The position numbers were made by a program, and so were the translations under genes. Shown piece after piece: positions 12,150-24,187 of a stretch of 64,000 nucleotides of DNA. This DNA is from Scolecobasidium constrictum UM 578. Its lineage: Eukaryota; Ascomycota; Dothideomycetes; Venturiales; Sympoventuriaceae. The stretch lies in NCBI GenBank assembly GCA_000611715.1, contig AZYM01000313.1:1-64000 (forward strand), given 5' to 3'. Position 1 is the first letter of the stretch; every line of letters begins with the position of its first letter. A model generated the notes under the pieces. That model did no database searches and had not been told where the DNA came from. It saw only the letters and a program-made list of their open reading frames with translations.

Positions 12150-12528
12150 GTTTGGTGTTGTCGTTGTGTGTTGAGCGGTGTGATGAAGGAGACTAGCGAC
12201 TTGAGTTTGCCGTCTCAGAGAAGGGATGATGCGTCGGTTCGTTTGTTTGAGGCCGGTGACTGTCAACTAGTCTTGTTTGTGAAGGTTTGTTCGAGCTGCT
12301 ACTATTGTCAATGTCTAAGATTTTTTAAAGCTCGATCGGGCACGTGGCCATCACCCCATCAAGGTGTTGCCTGATGCCCATCGCGCCTTCCTGTCTCGGC
12401 GAGAATCCTCTCAGGGCAGCGATGATGGTCTAGACTTTTTAGCACTCAGTAAAGCTGGAATCGGCAAGACTTTGGTGGACTGGCTGCGATCTGAATCATG
12501 ATTCTCTGATAGTTGCCTTCAGAACAAG
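12150..12528. other. Intergenic region
   Basis: About 380 bp between the 125-aa hypothetical gene and the 3' end of the DUF829 gene. It is presumably the promoter of the former. Nothing else was recognised. Confidence 0.3.
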
Positions 12529-13377
12529 CTATCTCAAAGACCTTTGTACAGCGTCCCAATACCGCTGTGGATCCTTGCGCAAATGGCCAACATGCTCAGT
12601 GTTCTCATAACGTTCAGTCTGCACCTGGTAGCCCGCATCCTTCGCCAGTTGCGCATTATATTCCACATCCTTCCAACCTACCATCTTATCCGTCTTCGAG
12701 TAGATGTAGACTCTCGGTGCTGCAATCGGAAATAGTGTCGGATCGACTAGTTGGCGGCGAATCTGGCTGATGATATTCTCGCGCTTGAAGATGTGATGGG
12801 TGACCCACATGGCGGCACACATGATGTGAATGATGATATAGCCAAGCAGACGGAGCAGGATGAATCGTGGGAGACCAACCGCCATCGCAGCAATGGATCG
12901 TCGATATGTCGCAACACCAGGTGCTGAGTCGAGGACCATACCGGTGATTGGCAGTGGCGCGTTGAATTGTTGGTGGTAGAAGTAGGCCAGGCTTGCTGCA
13001 TGGTTGGCACCGCCATTCGAGTAGAGGTGCAACAATATCTTCGGATCTTCACGTGCTATTGCCGCTTCACGGATGACGCGCAGTGCAGGCTTGAGCTTGT
13101 CCTTGTATGACTGTCGCGTCCGCAGGATGATGTCCATGATCGTGTTGGTCAACATGAGTATTGGCGTTTTCGGGTAGAGTTGCTGGTATCCAAGGATGTA
13201 TTTCAGGATGTGTTTGGGTGCTGCACCCATCCAAGTAGACATGATGACAAGATCAGGCTGACTGGCGGCTGTAGCGGCCCCATTGGTCGCTTGCGTCTGC
13301 GGCTCATAGTACCAAACAGTTGGAGCAAGCTTCTTGAAGCCAGGAAAGGGGCCTTTCGTCAAGGTCGTTGAAGACAT
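12529..13377 (-). CDS. DUF829 (TMEM53/PaxU-like) alpha/beta-hydrolase-fold protein
   Basis: A single-exon 282-aa protein starting MSSTTLTKGPFPGFKK. Features match DUF829: an early strand ending DLVIMSTWMGAAPKHILKY, then the elbow-like LLHLYSNGGANHAA with Ser before GG, a central hydrophobic segment around residues 175-200 (FILLRLLGYIIIHIMC), and a C-terminal PRVYIYSKTDKMVGWKDVE...HVGHLRKDP block that supplies a likely Asp and His. Characterised relatives include human TMEM53 at the nuclear envelope and PaxU in an indole-diterpene cluster. The biochemical role of the family is poorly defined. The frame is open 36 codons further upstream to another ATG, but the chosen Met begins where family-like sequence starts. 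Confidence 0.8.
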   Translation of the reverse strand: MSSTTLTKGPFPGFKKLAPTVWYYEPQTQATNGAATAASQPDLVIMSTWMGAAPKHILKYILGYQQLYPKTPILMLTNTIMDIILRTRQSYKDKLKPALRVIREAAIAREDPKILLHLYSNGGANHAASLAYFYHQQFNAPLPITGMVLDSAPGVATYRRSIAAMAVGLPRFILLRLLGYIIIHIMCAAMWVTHHIFKRENIISQIRRQLVDPTLFPIAAPRVYIYSKTDKMVGWKDVEYNAQLAKDAGYQVQTERYENTEHVGHLRKDPQRYWDAVQRSLR

Positions 13378-14659
13378 GGTGACGAGACTGGGCAAGTCAG
13401 CAGCTGATTGATGTTGCTGGTCGATCAGATCGGCCGCGCGTTCTGATGCGCAGATGCGCTGGAATCCTTCCGAACAGGGGATCACTTCGAGATCTTGGTT
13501 CCCCCGCCACTGGGCAGATTAGCGAGTGTGTAGAGCGATGGTGGATGGGAGATGTCGGAATGTGAAGGAGCGATCTCCTGAGCCAACACCAAAAGTCCAA
13601 TCAAAATGAGAGGGATGATCCGATCTGAAATGCTCGAAACCGACTAGCCAAGTCTCCTTGGGCTTGCTGGTGGTGATTAGTAGGCCTAGCCGAGGCAGTC
13701 TCTCAAACGGTGTGTTTGCCACAACCAGAGTAGAACGATGAAAGTCGGACTATAAAAGTCAGGCCACGCGCTCCTTTTCGTATTGGGAACCGCGAATCTC
13801 AGGCACTCGAATGAAGCGGCAGAAGACCCAGGTCAGAGCAAGTGGCCACGATGCTTCTTATCTGGGCCTGCGATGAACGGGACACGTGAACCAGATCGAC
13901 GTCGACACACGCTCTATCTATACCTCTAGCCGGACGTTCAGCATGGTACAAACGACAGGTGACCAGCCACGTAAAGAGACCAAGATACTCAAAGAAGCAA
14001 GAAGTGTCCTGATGACATGAGTTTGGAGATGTGGCTGGTGACATCTGGGTTGTCAGATGTTGCCGAGGCGGAAACATTTGCTAATTGCAAGGGCCACATC
14101 TTCATGTGCTTGGCACAGCTCAAAAGATGGCGTTCGTAGCGCGAAGATCGCAATGATGATTGTCAAGCCGCATCTCGAAGTTGTATCTTCAAGCATTGAG
14201 CTGGATGTATGGCATTCGACGCTCAGGAAAACAAGAAGATGAGACAAAGAGTACGACAAAGATAGCTTGGAGCACGTACCCTGCACTGCACGGAAGGATT
14301 ACCTAAGAAAGCCTAGTGCAGCTGTTGCAATCCTTCCCCATCTGACAGCTGGACTTTAACTCTACGGTTGATGAAGAAGGCTAAGCTCAAATTCACAGGC
14401 ATGACATCTGCTTTGCAAGAGCTTGGCGATGGCTGCTTTGCGGAAGGTCTTCTCTGCATATTCGTTTATGCGTTCAACAGGATCCAGAATTCGTCAGCAC
14501 GAATAGTGGAGTGGACAAAGTCGGATCGCTCACCTGTTTCTGCATGGTCGAGATAATCTTTTCATCCACAGGATATATATTCTGCCATGATTTGTGAGAC
14601 GATGTTAAGACCAGAATCGCTGAAATAAAAGTGTCTACCTACAAATCCGGATCACAACC
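13378..14659. other. Intergenic: divergent promoters of DUF829 and the MFS transporter
   Basis: About 1.3 kb. A TATAAAAG string lies near 13751 on the plus strand, but no supported gene follows it at the right distance. A TATATAT string near 14574 is about 85 bp from the transporter start. No repeat or RNA gene was recognised. Confidence 0.35.
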
Positions 14660-16294
14660 ATGGAATTTGTGGATCAAGTCTTGCATATGCCGCTCTATCA
14701 GCGAGCATCCATTATCATATCTGTCGGCGGCTTTCTCTTCGGCCTCGATACAGGCAGCATAGGTCCAATCACGGTGATGGACTCCTACATCAATACCTTT
14801 GGTCACTTTTCCTCTACACTCCACGGTGTCATCATCTCAGCAATGCTTGTTGGTGGGATGATTTCAGGACTCTTTGCTGGGAACATCGCCGACATCTATG
14901 GTCGAATTCCCACCATCGCCATCGGGTCTGCTGTCTTTGGTGTTGGAGCTGCACTGGAATGCGTAGCACCTCAACTCGGTGTATTCGTCACGGGACGAGT
15001 CATTGCTGGAATCGGGCTGGGGCTTTTTCTCGGTACACTTGTCGTGTACATCTGCGAGATAGTGCCGGCTAGGAGACGAGGTCCACTTGCGAGCATGATC
15101 CAGTTCCTGGTCACCATCGGTCTAGCTACAGGCTACTTTGTTGCATATGGAACCGCGCACATCGCCCACAGCTCGGCAACGTGGAGGACGCCATTGGCGC
15201 TGCAGTCGTTCCTAGCATTCTTGTTTGCGCTTGCGTGCTGGAGGTTGCCTCCTTCACCGAGATGGCTTATGGCAAAACATCGGACCGACGAAGCACTCCT
15301 GACACTCGAGCGTTTGGGGCTGGAGAGCAACGAACTGGAGCAGATGGCTTCTCGCGCCGATAGTGTTGACCTGAACGCAGACACTTCCCTGTGGGGCAAC
15401 ATCAAGGATAACTTCCGAGAAATGGGAAAGGTCTTCCACAAAGGCGCAAGAAAGCAGACTGGGTTGGCTTGTTTTCTCATGGCGATGCAGCAGTTCAGCG
15501 GCATTGATGGTGTTTTGTCAGTCATGCCCTATCCATCGCTTGTGCACTGAATCTGCCCTAACACTATATCTAGGTACTATGCTCCGTTACTGTTCCAGCA
15601 GGCGGGTCTCGCGTCCGGAGAAGCTTCCTTCCTGGCCTCTGGAGTGTCTGCCCTCGTGATCTTCGCTGTGACCATTCCAGCCACACTGTACACGGACAAA
15701 TGGGGTCGCAGGACGTCCACTATCCTCGGAGGCATTGCCATGGTAGTCGTCATGCTGCTCGTGGGATCATTGTATGCCAGTGACAGTGTGCACGGGGACC
15801 GTGGAGCAGCAAGGTGGGTCGTCATCACTTGCATATATTTGTTCGCCGTGGCGTTTTCGATCACATGGGCCATTTCGATGCGGATCTATTCGAGCGAGAT
15901 CCAGCCAGCAGCAACAAGAGCAAGTGCGACTTGCCTAGCTCAAAGTGCGAACTGGGTAAGCTAGACATGTTTGAGGCATTTGACGCTGCTAATGATTGAT
16001 TTTCAGATCGCCAACTTCATCGTTGCGCTCACAACTCCGATTCTGCTTGCCAAATCGTCCTTCGCCATCTACTACCTCTTTGGTGGCTGCACGCTCCTGA
16101 CTGTGCTGGTGTGCTTCTTTTGGATGCCTGAGACCAAAGGTAGGAGCCTCGAGTCCATTGACAGATCATGTGCAGAGCATAAGCGTTCCATTGCTCTCCA
16201 GGGCTTAAGGTTGAGGCGCAACACGGGGCTGGTTGCGACAAGACAAGACGCGCTGGAAGGTCCGCACACGGTAACCGCGCTGCCGGTGGTATGA
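14660..16294 (+). CDS. MFS sugar-porter family transporter
   Basis: Predicted plasma-membrane sugar/H+ symporter. Three exons are inferred: 14660-15516, 15574-15955 and 16007-16294, giving 508 aa. Intron 1 (15517-15573) has donor GTCAGT and joins SGIDGVL to YYAPLLFQQAG. Intron 2 (15956-16006) has donor GTAAGC and joins QSANW to IANFIVA. Sugar-porter hallmarks are FGLDTGSIG in helix 1, DIYGR after helix 2, GRVIAGIGLG, PSPRWLMAKHR before the central loop, DKWGRR, and the terminal PETKGRSLE signature. About twelve hydrophobic helices are visible. The substrate cannot be assigned. QQFSGIDG is the usual helix-7 region. The cytosolic tail is moderately long and basic. Confidence 0.92.
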
Positions 16295-16599
16295 TGATAC
16301 AAGTGTATCCATAGAAAAGAGGAGATTCAGATAACTGAAGGAAATGGTGAGGACAGATGGTGAAATGAACAATTTCCATGTTTAATACCCCGGTCTATAC
16401 ATGCCCGATTGAGTGCTAGCGTTGACCCTGATCTCATTGTGCTTCTGTCCAGATGCAGCATGCGACCACCATGAATTCACGAACAAATGGCTGCGTAATT
16501 TCTATCTTCTAATATTGCTTGTTGCGGTTGCCATTCATGATCTCTCCTTGACGCGAATGACACTCTATCTTCCTTCCGCTCTTGCTGTCACGCTCCACA
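16295..16599. other. Short intergenic region upstream of the PI4-kinase
   Basis: About 305 bp. Probably the 3' untranslated region of the transporter and the promoter/5' leader of the kinase gene. No other signal was recognised. Confidence 0.3.
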
Positions 16600-19024
16600 A
16601 TGCCCAAGAATCGACCTCCAAAGTCGGGATACGCCCGCCTGGCGCAGACAGAAGAGGAAGACGATGACTTTGATGTCGACAATGAAGATCCACCCGCAGG
16701 TCACGCCTCGATCTCGACTTCTGACAGACAATATGCGCCTATACAACCTTCACGAAGGAACGAGCGCATGCACGGCGCCAGCAGCTCGCGAGCATCATTC
16801 GACAGGCCAGGCAGACGGCAGCGCAGCAATTCTGGCGTGGACATCAAGGCCATAAACGCGCGGTTGGAGAAGTGGGCAGAAGAGATTGCGTCCAAATTCA
16901 AGAGGAGCGGAAAGAAGTCATGGACAGACGAGCAGCCGGAGATCCAGTACAGCGTGTTTGTGCCGCCAGAAGGCATCACGCCCGTGAAAGAGGCGACACC
17001 ATGGAACTACGAACCCAAGATGCTCAAATATGAATACGATGAGATCGTGGAGAGTGTGCGGATAGCGATCGAGCAGGGCGTGCATCCTAAGCTCATCTCT
17101 CAAGGCAGCTCAGGGTCGTACTTTGCGCGCAACTCTGCTGGCAAGACGGTTGCAGTGTTCAAGCCAAAAGACGAAGAGCCGTATGCGAGCAGGAATCCAA
17201 AGTGGACGAAGTGGATACACAGGAATCTGTTTCCCTTCTTCTTTGGGCGCGCATGTCTGATCCCGAACTTGAGCTACATCTCTGAGGCTGCAGCGTACGT
17301 GCTGGACATGCGGCTGCAGACCGGCATTGTGCCGTACACCGATGTGGTCAGCTTCTCGTCGAAAAGCTTCCACTACGACTTCTGGGACAGGAGAGCATAT
17401 TACAGAAAGAAGAAGCCGCTACCCGAGAAGCCTGGTAGTTTTCAGGTCTTTCTGAAGGGGTACAAGGACGCGACACTATTTTTGAAAGAGCATCCGTGGC
17501 CAGATCAGAGTTCGTCAGCATTAAGAGATGGCAGTGCACGGAAAAAGAAAAGGCGACGGTGGACCGAGGACTGTAGACCGAGTGGCCCACGAGACTCGGA
17601 CGACGAGGATGACGATGATGAGAGCGGCACAGGCTCAGAGGGCGAGTCGAGAAGGAGAGGCGAATTTTGGACACCGAAGTTGCAGACCAGCTTGCAAGAG
17701 CAGCTAGAACGACTTGTCGTTCTCGACTACATCATGCGCAATACTGATCGAGGGTTGGATAATTGGATGATTCGAATAGATCGCGGCAAAGAAGAGGCAA
17801 GAATCGTCGCAGAGCCGCCGCAAGAGAATGGCAAGGTTTCACCACGACAGTCTTCACCACAGAACATGAATGGGCATGCGAGCGTTCGGGAAGAAGATCC
17901 ATACAAGCGGAGAGAAATGATGAGCGCGACAAGCAGAACAGGGACACCGTTGAATGAGATCGGCGATGAGACCGCGACTGTGTCTGTGGGGGCGATTGAC
18001 AATTCTCTATCGTGGCCATGGAAACATCCCGATGCCGTAAGTACTCATATAACGATACCTCAGTTTTCGTTGACTAACGAATCCGTAGTGGCGCTCGTAT
18101 CCCTTCGGCTGGCTCTTCCTCCCTGCTTCTCTCATCGGCAGACCCTTTTCAGAACGCACAAGACAGCATTTCCTGCCTCTACTCACATCGAAAGTCTGGT
18201 GGGCAGAGACGCAACGACAACTGCGAAGATGCTTCATGGAAGATCCTGATTTCAAAGAGCGCATGTACGCGAAGCAGATCGCTGTCATGAAGGGCCAAGC
18301 ATGGAATGTGGTCGAGACACTGAAGACGGAAGGGCATGGACCTCTCGAATTGACTAGACGAGCCAGAGTCCATGTTTGGGACGATCTGGTGGATGTACCG
18401 ACAGTTGTGCCTTTGGAACGACCGAGCATGGAACAAAGCACGAGGCGAATACGAAGAGAACGACAAGAGCAGGAAGAGATGGACATCTCCGCTGCAGGCG
18501 CATCTGCGCCCGAACGACCGAGCCAGGATCTGCTAGGTCCAACAAGCCCGAAGAAAGAAGTGCAATCACCGTTCAACGTCAGCAGGCAGAACAGCTCTAT
18601 GGATGTTCGACCAGTAAATAACACGGCACCAAATGCAGACGTGCCAGACTTGGAGAATGGACCTCTGTCGCCCAACAATCTGGAGTTATTCAGCTCGCAC
18701 CATTCACCGGAGCGAAGGAAGCCATCAAGGCAGTCGCAGTCATATAATGCGCCGACGACGTCCGTGAGCCACAGCAAGAGACCGCAAATCACGACACAGC
18801 ATCGCACACGCATGAGCTTCGAATTTCCGCGTATTGGGCGAGATAGCGCCAATAGCACACCACGACACAAGAGGAGATACAGTCTGGGTGTGTGGGATGA
18901 CGGAGAGGACGATGGAGATCTGGGCTTTGCAGCTACGGAGGAGCGTGAAAGCAATAGAGTGCAAGTCGTGGTGGAGCGACTGGAGACTGTCAAGGGAAAG
19001 AATCCGTTCTTCACGTGGTGCTAG
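16600..19024 (+). CDS. LSB6: Type II phosphatidylinositol 4-kinase
   Basis: The enzyme phosphorylates phosphatidylinositol to PI4P on endosomal, vacuolar and plasma membranes. Two exons are inferred: 16600-18036 and 18089-19024, with intron 18037-18088 (donor GTAAGT, branch-like GACTAAC, acceptor TAG), giving 790 aa. Type II PI4K hallmarks are QGSSGSYF (ATP loop), AVFKPKDEEPYA (ATP-binding Lys), the C-terminal lobe DYIMRNTDRGLDNWMI (catalytic Asp region) and VGAIDNSLSWPWKHPDAWRSYPFGW, the last completed only by splicing. A charged insert (RKKKRRRW... then DDEDDDDESG) interrupts the kinase domain around residues 305-355, a common fungal feature. The start is the ATG at 16600 (ACA just before it). 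The long C-terminal tail is Ser/Pro/Arg-rich and probably disordered. Confidence 0.93.
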
Positions 19025-19329
19025 TTGGGAGTCGAGAACAGGTTTAACAGAACTCGGTGGTAGCAAATGCGGATAACGTGCCCTAAGATCCCATGTGCGT
19101 GGTGTATAGATGCGTATTGATAGCATGTTTTTTGGCGCTGCATTGCGATGGTGTTGCAATTTTAGGAAGAGATGTACAGGCATGAAATACTAAGACCTAC
19201 AACGCAATACGTGGCATCGATTGGGACCCTAGAACGATGCGACTGTGTATGAGAGCTCTCAATACTGACGGATGTGTTCTCAGATCCCATCAAGCACGTG
19301 CCGAAATCACGAGAAGTCTTGTTACAAGA

Positions 19330-19400
19330 CTGAAATCTTGATCGAAAACAGGATCTTAGAAGTCTCTGGAGTGATTTAAGCATCTCCAACTCCAGTAGAT
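19330..19400 (+). repeat. Degenerate dispersed repeat, copy 1
   Basis: Contains the core AAAACAGGATCTTAGAAGT followed by a CTGGAGTGATTTAAGC-type segment and CAGTAGATATATG. It aligns with the segment about 130 bp downstream, and its core matches the reverse complement of the segments at about 37.15 and 47.69 kb. Similarity is by eye and the boundaries are uncertain. Confidence 0.45.
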
Positions 19401-19461
19401 ATATGCTCCGTTCCTGTTCGATACTATGCTAAAACTATAAAACTCGATATCGCGACACTGG

Positions 19462-19532
19462 ATTTTGGGTCAAAAACAGGATTCTAGGAATGTCTAAAGC
19501 CATTTGAGCAGTCTTCAATTCGATAGATGTTT
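19462..19532 (+). repeat. Degenerate dispersed repeat, copy 2
   Basis: Contains AAAAACAGGATTCTAGGAATG followed by CATTTGAGCAGTCTTC and CGATAGATG. It aligns with copy 1 in the same orientation with many C/T and A/G differences. Confidence 0.45.
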
Positions 19533-19794
19533 GGTTGGATCCCAAATCGCAGCCAGTTTTCCGAGTGCTAGATTCGCGAGAGGTGATGTCACGAGGCTGA
19601 AGGCTAGTTTGCGGCCCGTGCGCAGGCTCGAGGATGTCGAGGCCGCCATCTTCCCCAGGACCTTGCTTTGACACCCTTCACTTCCATTGCGCCAATTTTC
19701 CTGTTCGGCTTCAGATGTGTGTTACCCGGCGCTCGATGTTGATTCTCTGCCATTTCGACCCACTTTTCTGAGATCTGAGCCCTAGGACGTTGCA

Positions 19795-19801
19795 TATAAA
19801 A
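19795..19801 (+). promoter_or_regulatory. TATA box of the SNF2-family gene
   Basis: TATAAAA sits about 82 bp upstream of the ATG at 19883, consistent with a core promoter and a short 5' leader. Confidence 0.45.
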
Positions 19802-19882
19802 GGCACCTCCGCCACCATCATTTGATTCACAACACGACTGCTTCTGGCATTTTGGCTTGCAGACTTTTGAACCACTTGGCTC

Positions 19883-22800
19883 ATGAATCCTGCATTGCTT
19901 CTTAATCCAAAGGCATTCAAGAAGAGTGAGCAGCAACGCGCACCTTTCATTTCACCAATAACCTCGACCATGTCATTCGACACTTTGGCATCATCAGATC
20001 TCACATCAGGCTTCAGCAACGGCATGCAGGGCAATATGGAACTGGACAATCCAGTCTTCGCTTACCCCAGCATGCTTGATGTGGATTATGATCATGTACC
20101 TGATGCGGATGAGGAGCCTAGAGCTGGAGATGCAGCACAGAGCAACGCTATCCAAGACACAGCTTCGCTAACAGATTCAGACGCGAGCGAAAAGAAGGGT
20201 GGAGGTCGCAAGGATTCGAAGCGTGGCTCAGGCACCGCCACACCGCGCGATGGAGTTACGGGATTTCTGCACGATGATGAAGCGTCTCATTCGATGACAC
20301 ACTCTGGTATGATCCCGCTGGGTGGCTTCTACATGCGGGCATTTTGCTGACATGTTATGGAAGGCCAATCTGTGAAAACACCTTCCACAGCCGATTCTTC
20401 TCCAAAGACCCCGAAGGCGAAGCAGGATCCTAACACACATTCATTCGATCGCAAGTCGCTTCTTAGCGCTAAAGGTGTCAAAAACGCCACGATCGATGTC
20501 GATGCAGACGATGCTACCGATGTCAGATCTCTGAATCTGATAGAGAACCTCTACCACGTCCAGGATCGTTCTGAGGCCAGCACCAAGCGCAGGACGGTGC
20601 ACGATGAAGGTCATGACGAGAAGCGCAAGAAGCAGAAATTCGAGATCACTGGCGGAAGTGGTGTTATGTCAGAGTTCATCAAAGACGAGAAGGCGAAAGA
20701 CGTGGTCGATATCACCGATGCATCAGGAGTTGCTGCTGCTATTGATCTCACCGGTACGCAGACACGAGTTCCTGACGTTTTCATCTGAACTGACCTGATT
20801 ACAGACGACATTGCACCAATCAAACCTGAAGACGACAAGATCGTTCTTCTTGGGAAGATCGAAGTCAACGGAAGATCACCTTCTGTCAACATGGACCAAG
20901 TCCCGCACCTGAACGAGAAGTCGATCTTGAAGGAATCCGCCAAACAGTGGCCACCCATCGTTGTCCGCTTCGCCCACGAGAAAGCTGCATTGATCTGCGT
21001 GAAAGATCCCAGCCGTCAGCGTTTCGGATACCTCGACGGTTACACCGCTACAGCCATCGCACCATTCTTTGAGACAGATGCGAAATTCTCCATGAAAGGG
21101 ACTCTGCTCACGCGGAAGCGTCGACCCAATGAGCATGCTGGAGATGGCATTTCTCAAACGGCAAACGTGATGGTGAAAATCTACGCGCTGAAGAGCAGAG
21201 CGACGTGGATGGGCAAGATCTTGCGGAGAAAGAAGATTGAGATCGTGGACTGTATTGCAACTCATAACGAAGAACTGTACAACCCACACTCAGAAGAGCG
21301 CAAACAGCGAGCACTCGCGCCTCTCGGGTATGCTGGCTACGGTGGTTCTGGTTATGCATTGTCATCTACCCGCACGGTCGAGGAGGTCAAATCGGATGTG
21401 ATGAACATGTTCGACACGATCATCCAGACAGAGGAATTCCAGGAGGCTGAGCAGCCAGAAGGTGTGGTGACGGAAATGCTTTCACATCAGAAGCAGGCAC
21501 TGTTCTTCCTCAAAAATCGGGAACAGGACCGCAATATCGCCAAAGAAGGATCAGAGCCGTTTCATCTGTGGAAGGTCCAGTACCACAAGAATGGAAACAA
21601 AGTGTGGTATAACGTCATTACCGGTACTGAGACTGACAAGAAGCCACCAACCATGCGTGGAGGGATCCTCGCCGACACTATGGGTTTGGGGAAGACTTTG
21701 AGCATGCTTTCGCTCGCAGTGGACAGCTTTGTGGAAGCCAAGAAGTTTTCAGCGTGCAAACCACCACTAGCAATGGACAGCAGACTCAGGACGAACTCGC
21801 GAGCAACCTTGCTGATCTGTCCGCTCACTGTGGTAGCCAATTGGGAGATCCAGATCAAGGAGCACATCAGGCCAAACGCGTTCAATGTTCATGTGTTTCA
21901 TGGCGCGAACCGTCTGCAGGACTTCCAGGAGCTCAGCGACCACGACATGGTCATCACCTCGTATGGGACCATCGCCGCGGAGCTCAAGCGTTCATCAATT
22001 TCACCACTCTATCGCATCAACTGGTTTCGCATCATCCTTGACGAGGCTCATATCATTCGCAACGCAGCGACCATGGTGGCGAAAGCCGTTTGTGAGCTCA
22101 ACGCGGAGCGACGGTGGGCTGTGACAGGTACACCAGTCCAGAACCGTCTCGACGACTTGGGCAGCTTGCTCAAGTTCTTACGCCTCAAGCCCTTTGATGA
22201 CAAAGGTGCCTTTGGTCAATACATCCTTGCGCCATTCAAGACTGCCGACATAGACATCATCCCGAAGATCCGATTGCTTGTCGACAGCATCACTCTTCGC
22301 CGTCTGAAGAACAATATCGACTTGCCAGGACGTCAAGATCTGATCACACGTCTGGATTTCAGCAAGGAAGAAGAAGACCTCTACCGGGTGTTTGTGAATG
22401 ACTCGAAGAGCAAGGTTCAATTGCTATCACGAGCCGACTCTATGGGTGGCAAGAGCTACGCGCAGATTCTGAAGGCAATCTCTCGCCTGCGGCTGATTTG
22501 CGCACACGGCGAAGAACTCTTGAACGACGAGGATCGCAAGTTGCTTGAGGGGCTCACGAAGAGCTCAGCCATTGACTTGACTGACGATGACGACGACGAC
22601 AATAATGGACAGCTCACGAAAAAACAAGCATTCGACATGCTGGAGCTACTCCGCACTTCAAGCATGGACAACTGTCCTCGCTGCGACAAGAAGATCGCAT
22701 ACGAAGATGACGTGGATGAAGACGAAGAGGATGATGTTCGGGGGGACACCAACACTCTCGGTCACATGACGGCTTGCTTTCACATCGTTTGTCCCAAGTG

Positions 22801-23626
22801 CTTCCCAGCGCACTGTCAAGAGATCGAGGACAGAATTGCAGAAGAGATTGCGGAGAACGAAGACTCGGACGGTACCACATACACGTGCGCCTATTGCAGG
22901 GATGAGAATATCAAGTTCACTCACTATCCGATACTGAGGAGTGAGCTTGAGGAGGAGGCAGAGCAGAAGCGGCGCATTCGTGCCAATCCGAAGCTGGCAC
23001 GTCAGATGGGCTTCTACAAAGGGCCTCACACGAAGACCAAGCACCTGATCGCCCACCTCAAGGAGTTCGAGTCTGAGAGCCAGAGTCGCCCAAGCGAGCC
23101 GCCGATCAAGAGGTATGTCCAGCACTATTGTCATACGCTGACAGATACTAACTTGAAGTGCAGTGTAATCTTTTCCACATGGACGTCCCATCTTGACCTC
23201 ATTCAAATTGCTCTCACAGCAAACAATATCACCTACGCACGTCTAGATGGTGGTATGTCACGTCGCAACCGCACTGCAGCCATCGATGAGTTCACCAACA
23301 ATCCCGACACGACCGTTATCTTAATCACGATCGGCGCCGGTGGTCTCGGTCTCAATCTCACGGCAGGCAGCAAAGTCTTTGTGATGGAGCCTCAATTCAA
23401 CCCAGCAGCGGAGCAGCAGGCAGTTGATCGCGTGCACCGTCTTGGCCAGACCCGCGAGGTCACTATCTACCGCCTCATCATGCGTGGTAGCTTTGAGGAG
23501 AACATGCTTGCGCAGCAGGAGAAGAAGATTGAGTTGGCGAATCTGACGGTCAATCGGACGAAGAAGATGGATAAGGCCGAGGCAGCGAGGGAGCGACTGA
23601 AGAGCCTGCAGAGTCTCTTCAAATAG
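19883..23626 (+). CDS. SNF2-family DNA-dependent ATPase of the RAD5/RAD16 type
   Basis: Predicted nuclear ATP-driven DNA translocase, possibly with ubiquitin-ligase function in repair or damage tolerance. Four exons are inferred: 19883-20306, 20364-20753, 20805-23112 and 23164-23626, giving 1194 aa. The last intron (23113-23163, GTATGT to CAG) is 51 nt and stop-free, so the frame looks continuous without splicing. Removing it restores the motif KSVIFSTWTSHLDL. Domains: a disordered Ser/Asp/Lys-rich N-terminus, then the helicase N-lobe with ADTMGLGKT (about 559), DEAH (about 683) and WAVTGTPVQNRLDD. A RING-like Cys/His region (about 896-970: CPRCDKK, ACFHIVCPKCF, CAYC) follows. The C-lobe has ARLDGGMSRRNR, GAGGLGLNLT and QAVDRVHRLGQTREV. 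The RING-like insert between the lobes is typical of RAD5/RAD16/HLTF. An internal Met at 19970 is an alternative start. Confidence 0.93.
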
Positions 23627-24187
23627 CTTGACGAGAATTGGGGGAACAACGCATTGCGATTTGATATGGGTCTACTGGTTTTGCGTTGATGCGTTATGAT
23701 ATCCTGGCGGCTCTGGGCGTTTTCATGGGCTGGGCACATCGGTTGTACGGGATCAAAAGAGCTTTGCGTTCACGCGAACACATTCATGCAGCGCGTACTG
23801 CTTATGCAGTCAGTGCTACATCACACAGATGAGAAATTGAACATTACATGCACGGTCATGCCTTTCGTTCCCTTTTTGCTGCTTTCTTGCACCTCGCAGT
23901 GCCGGGTGGAACTGGTGTTCGCAAGTATTCCCATATGCTCTAGTTGTGACAACACATCCTCATATGCCGGAAGCAATTCGAGTCTTCATGTCTTTATCTT
24001 CAGTCGAGCTGAAGCTTGTCTGGGAAGCATAGGCCAGGGCAACTATTAGGTTTCTGGCCCGCGCTTTCGCATTTAGCTTCCTACCAGACACGTGGATCTC
24101 TACATTCGCTTTTTGAGATCGAACACCACCTTCTCAATAATCATCCATACAACAGCTCGGCAATCCAATCGACATAACACAGCCAGA
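23627..24187. other. Intergenic region
   Basis: About 560 bp between the SNF2 gene and the small secreted protein gene. No supported feature; presumably the promoter of the latter. Confidence 0.3.

Larger units (their letters stand above)
19025..19882. other. Intergenic with two related direct repeats and a TATA box
   Basis: About 860 bp. It carries two related segments around 19330-19400 and 19462-19532 (annotated separately) and a TATAAAA string at 19795-19801, about 82 bp before the start codon of the SNF2 gene. Confidence 0.4.

Noticed and set aside
16582..16599. An upstream start for the PI4-kinase at 16582
   Set aside because: The codon there is TTG; the first ATG is at 16600 and has a good context.
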